DNA from: an uncultured Collinsella sp.
GTDB lineage: Bacteria > Actinomycetota > Coriobacteriia > Coriobacteriales > Coriobacteriaceae
Assembly: GCA_934617135.1 (NCBI GenBank)
Contig: CAKTUC010000063.1
Coordinates: 1-6,943 of the forward strand
Length of the DNA stretch: 6,943 nt
Reading direction: 5' to 3'
Within the stretch, counting starts at the first letter, position 1, and each line of letters starts with the position of its first letter. A program made the translations under genes and the position numbers. The notes under the pieces are model-generated. The model saw only the letters and a program-made list of their open reading frames with translations, was not told the origin of the DNA and ran no database searches. This document shows, one piece after another, positions 6,701 through 6,943 of the stretch.

Positions 6701-6825
6701 TCAAAGCCGTGGTTGCGGAAAATCTGAGCGATATCCTCGGCAGCCAGGCGCTCTTCTTCACTGCACGCCGGCGTAATGCCAGTGTTCTGCAGCAGGTGGT
6801 TAATATAGTTCTGGGTGTTCGCCAT
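3730..6825 (-). CDS. Degenerate M28 peptidase-like membrane protein with a giant disordered insertion (1031 aa)
   Basis: The start is ATG at 6825, with GGAG 5 nt upstream; longer in-frame starts lack a ribosome binding site. Residues 1-55 resemble the M28 N-terminal region. Helices lie at about 57-72, 76-95, 158-180 and 184-206. VVVVAHYDSP (133-142) matches the M28 HxD zinc motif, with H138 and D140 kept. GAVCNKSSVAAML (219-231) matches the GADDNASG motif, but the bridging Asp is C222. Residues ~243-870 are an acidic Ala/Pro/Glu/Ser-rich linker. The fold appears to resume at 890 (IWFVATGASD), where the usual GEE is GAS (897-899). INLESVG (923-929) keeps an acidic ligand (E926), and the final His position is R1003 in CARTEDDLPYNVNP. 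The protein is therefore probably not a standard peptidase; a scaffold, binding or altered-metal role is inference. The even helix count puts both halves on one side of the membrane, probably the cytoplasm. The family assignment rests on motif reading only. It is likely the first gene of an operon with the 72-aa gene. Confidence 0.85.
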   Translation of the reverse strand: MANTQNYINHLLQNTGITPACSEEERLAAEDIAQIFRNHGFDPEVQEFNAPAPSRLAFAVTGILAFAGALLMGIGGGIGLVGTLLAIVGAVLYVLERTGHPVVSRLGKMGVSQNVIAYHKASGPLASPRNRPVVVVAHYDSPRAELLAREPYAPYRALIAKLLPIATVAPAAVAILRILPLPGALKVLLWIVAILASLVALANAANIISNRFVLPYTSGAVCNKSSVAAMLGVMDNVAPYQGENEFPDDIPFDTYFGEQKRRAEEMARAAAEYAAAQQQNDYGNTIEYEEPSYDEDEFGQPVPTVDTAEQDEAFDEQIDGFEGASADETLIGVIAPEAQDQTAQVEASTEEEPAAEPAEEPAVVEVAEPEPKLYRNAAGNIRFGSDAIRALGMLPESCTLDYEEGEEPTFEPEPVPVAQEPAPVSNTAAAPAEPVAAPSAVVEFDAKPALDPAAGLDILAPAAPAQVETDAADEDYDEYPQRVSYESDTDFSAEIPSTTPHADIASAFSSIGASASSFFKGALAKGKKFVDDFEEKRAAAREAAEQEAIAQQQAAEAERERAAQEFEQTEAEQPAPADIADATTSFEAQQPVDGTMSFDATMTFEKQGTAIAEPLPTSDEAQDAAVTADDAVADQADSIEAGAPEQVEAPAVEQEPPAVDEAPKTDESRPYSTQIFTMPAPSDPGATVANVAPTQDETVDSLMAQISSQVPPRPQMNIPDPASAPVPSSSPLASVPDPSLPSMQQANVASRTSLFDLPDPSSRANDPFATAQGPEPTSAPVAAPMSIASGAQPLETISAPASTGTKPQKRGLGGLFGRKKKNEQDSMSDWLGVEDDYDAKKSGRGIGSWDNFEDDDDGWKGGATSSDGASAEDMLSAVASMGDDELLGHDIWFVATGASDCDGAGMRAFLASHRDKLRGVFFINLESVGAGRLSVVTVEGEQQLFKGDRRIMNLVNKVCKSFHVDCGAFEMPYAKTDASAALEASRRALTIAGVDGPRLACARTEDDLPYNVNPTNIATVSEVVTEVIRRS
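4543..4674 (-). repeat. Three [ILV]PDP[AS] motif copies in the linker
   Basis: Residues 718-722 (IPDPA), 735-739 (VPDPS) and 757-761 (LPDPS) repeat a five-residue motif at spacings of 17 and 22 residues, embedded in Ser/Pro/Ala-rich sequence. They may be short linear binding motifs or simply a product of proline-rich drift. Confidence 0.55.
5008..5079 (-). repeat. Three short T-x-[ST]-F-[DE] motif copies in the linker
   Basis: Residues 583-587 (TTSFE), 595-599 (TMSFD) and 601-605 (TMTFE) are spaced copies of one short motif in an otherwise low-complexity region. The pattern is directly visible in the translation. A Thr next to an aromatic and acidic residue could be a phosphorylation or docking site, but that is conjecture. 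Confidence 0.6.
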
Positions 6826-6830
6826 GTGCG

Positions 6831-6834
6831 CTCC
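6831..6834 (-). promoter_or_regulatory. Ribosome binding site of the M28-like gene
   Basis: On the minus strand this reads GGAG within TGTGGAGCGCAC, 5 nt before the ATG at 6825. No comparable purine-rich site precedes the in-frame ATGs at 6873 and 6867 or the TTG at 6915, so it decides the start. Confidence 0.8.
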
Positions 6835-6893
6835 ACATCCATAATCCGACAAATAGGCCCAATGCATGCACATTAGAACCGTATATAGTCGAA

Positions 6894-6899
6894 AGTATA
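6894..6899 (-). promoter_or_regulatory. Candidate -10 box for the minus-strand operon
   Basis: On the minus strand this reads TATACT, close to the consensus TATAAT, about 70 bp before the ATG at 6825. No convincing TTGACA-like element sits 16-18 bp upstream; that stretch is GC-rich. A second AT-rich run, TATATA, lies 10 bp downstream. This is tentative, and it predicts a 5' leader of about 60 nt. Confidence 0.35.
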
Positions 6900-6919
6900 C
6901 CCCGAGCGAGCGCAAACGA

Positions 6920-6929
6920 CCGAATTCGG
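6920..6929. promoter_or_regulatory. 10-bp perfect palindrome upstream of the candidate promoter
   Basis: CCGAATTCGG is perfectly self-complementary and lies 20 bp upstream of the candidate -10 box, around or just above the -35 position. It could be an operator half or full site, but a single short palindrome is also expected by chance occasionally. No regulator gene is present in the window. Confidence 0.2.
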
Positions 6930-6943
6930 GCCATCTTAACGCC

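Noticed and set aside
6863..6870. TGCATGCA palindrome in the leader of the minus-strand operon
   Set aside because: It is only 8 bp, with no partner copy and no stable stem around it, so it is too weak to call an operator or riboswitch.
4711..6876. A 721-codon open frame on the plus strand opposite the M28-like gene
   Set aside because: It lies wholly antisense to a gene with a good ribosome binding site, membrane helices and M28 motifs. Its translation is Gly/Arg/Leu-rich without domains and reflects the GC-rich codon bias of the Ala/Pro/Glu linker on the other strand.
6826..6915. A 30-residue N-terminal extension of the M28-like protein from a TTG at 6915
   Set aside because: It has no ribosome binding site, overlaps the candidate -10 box and reads as non-native sequence. 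The ATG at 6825 has GGAG at ideal spacing.

Overview
The window looks like chromosome from a moderately GC-rich Gram-positive bacterium. A gut Actinobacterium of the Coriobacteriia (for example the Collinsella/Olsenella group) fits best. The grounds are an LPXTG-anchored SpaA/CnaB adhesin with an N-terminal thioester domain, many cysteines in that extracellular protein, clear GGAG-type ribosome binding sites, and high GC with no mobile-element signatures. This is inferred from style and not from a marker gene.

Layout. (1) Positions 1-3423 (+) are the 3' part of one very large surface-protein gene; its start lies upstream of the window. The reading frame is open from base 1. It encodes the hydrophobic core and cleavage site of a signal peptide, a TQXA-type thioester adhesion domain, six CnaB/SpaA-like domains in tandem, a larger C-terminal beta-type module and an LPATG sortase anchor. 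(2) At 3433-3468 a 14-bp perfect GC-rich hairpin lies between two convergent transcription units and probably terminates both. (3) Positions 3730-6825 (-) encode a 1031-residue membrane protein. Its two ends together resemble an M28 metallopeptidase, but most metal-binding and catalytic positions are replaced. A roughly 630-residue acidic, Ala/Pro/Glu-rich, probably disordered segment is inserted between the two halves. (4) Positions 3489-3707 (-) encode a 72-residue single-pass membrane protein, 22 nt downstream of (3) and probably in the same operon. The 118 bp upstream of (3) hold its ribosome binding site, a candidate -10 box and a 10-bp palindrome.

How the genes relate. The adhesin and the minus-strand pair converge, and nothing in the sequence links them functionally. 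The minus-strand pair is the least explained part of the window: a degenerate M28-like membrane protein with a giant linker, followed by a tiny membrane protein with an acidic tail. I can describe their architecture but cannot assign a function. No RNA genes, CRISPR arrays, insertion sequences or phage genes were seen.
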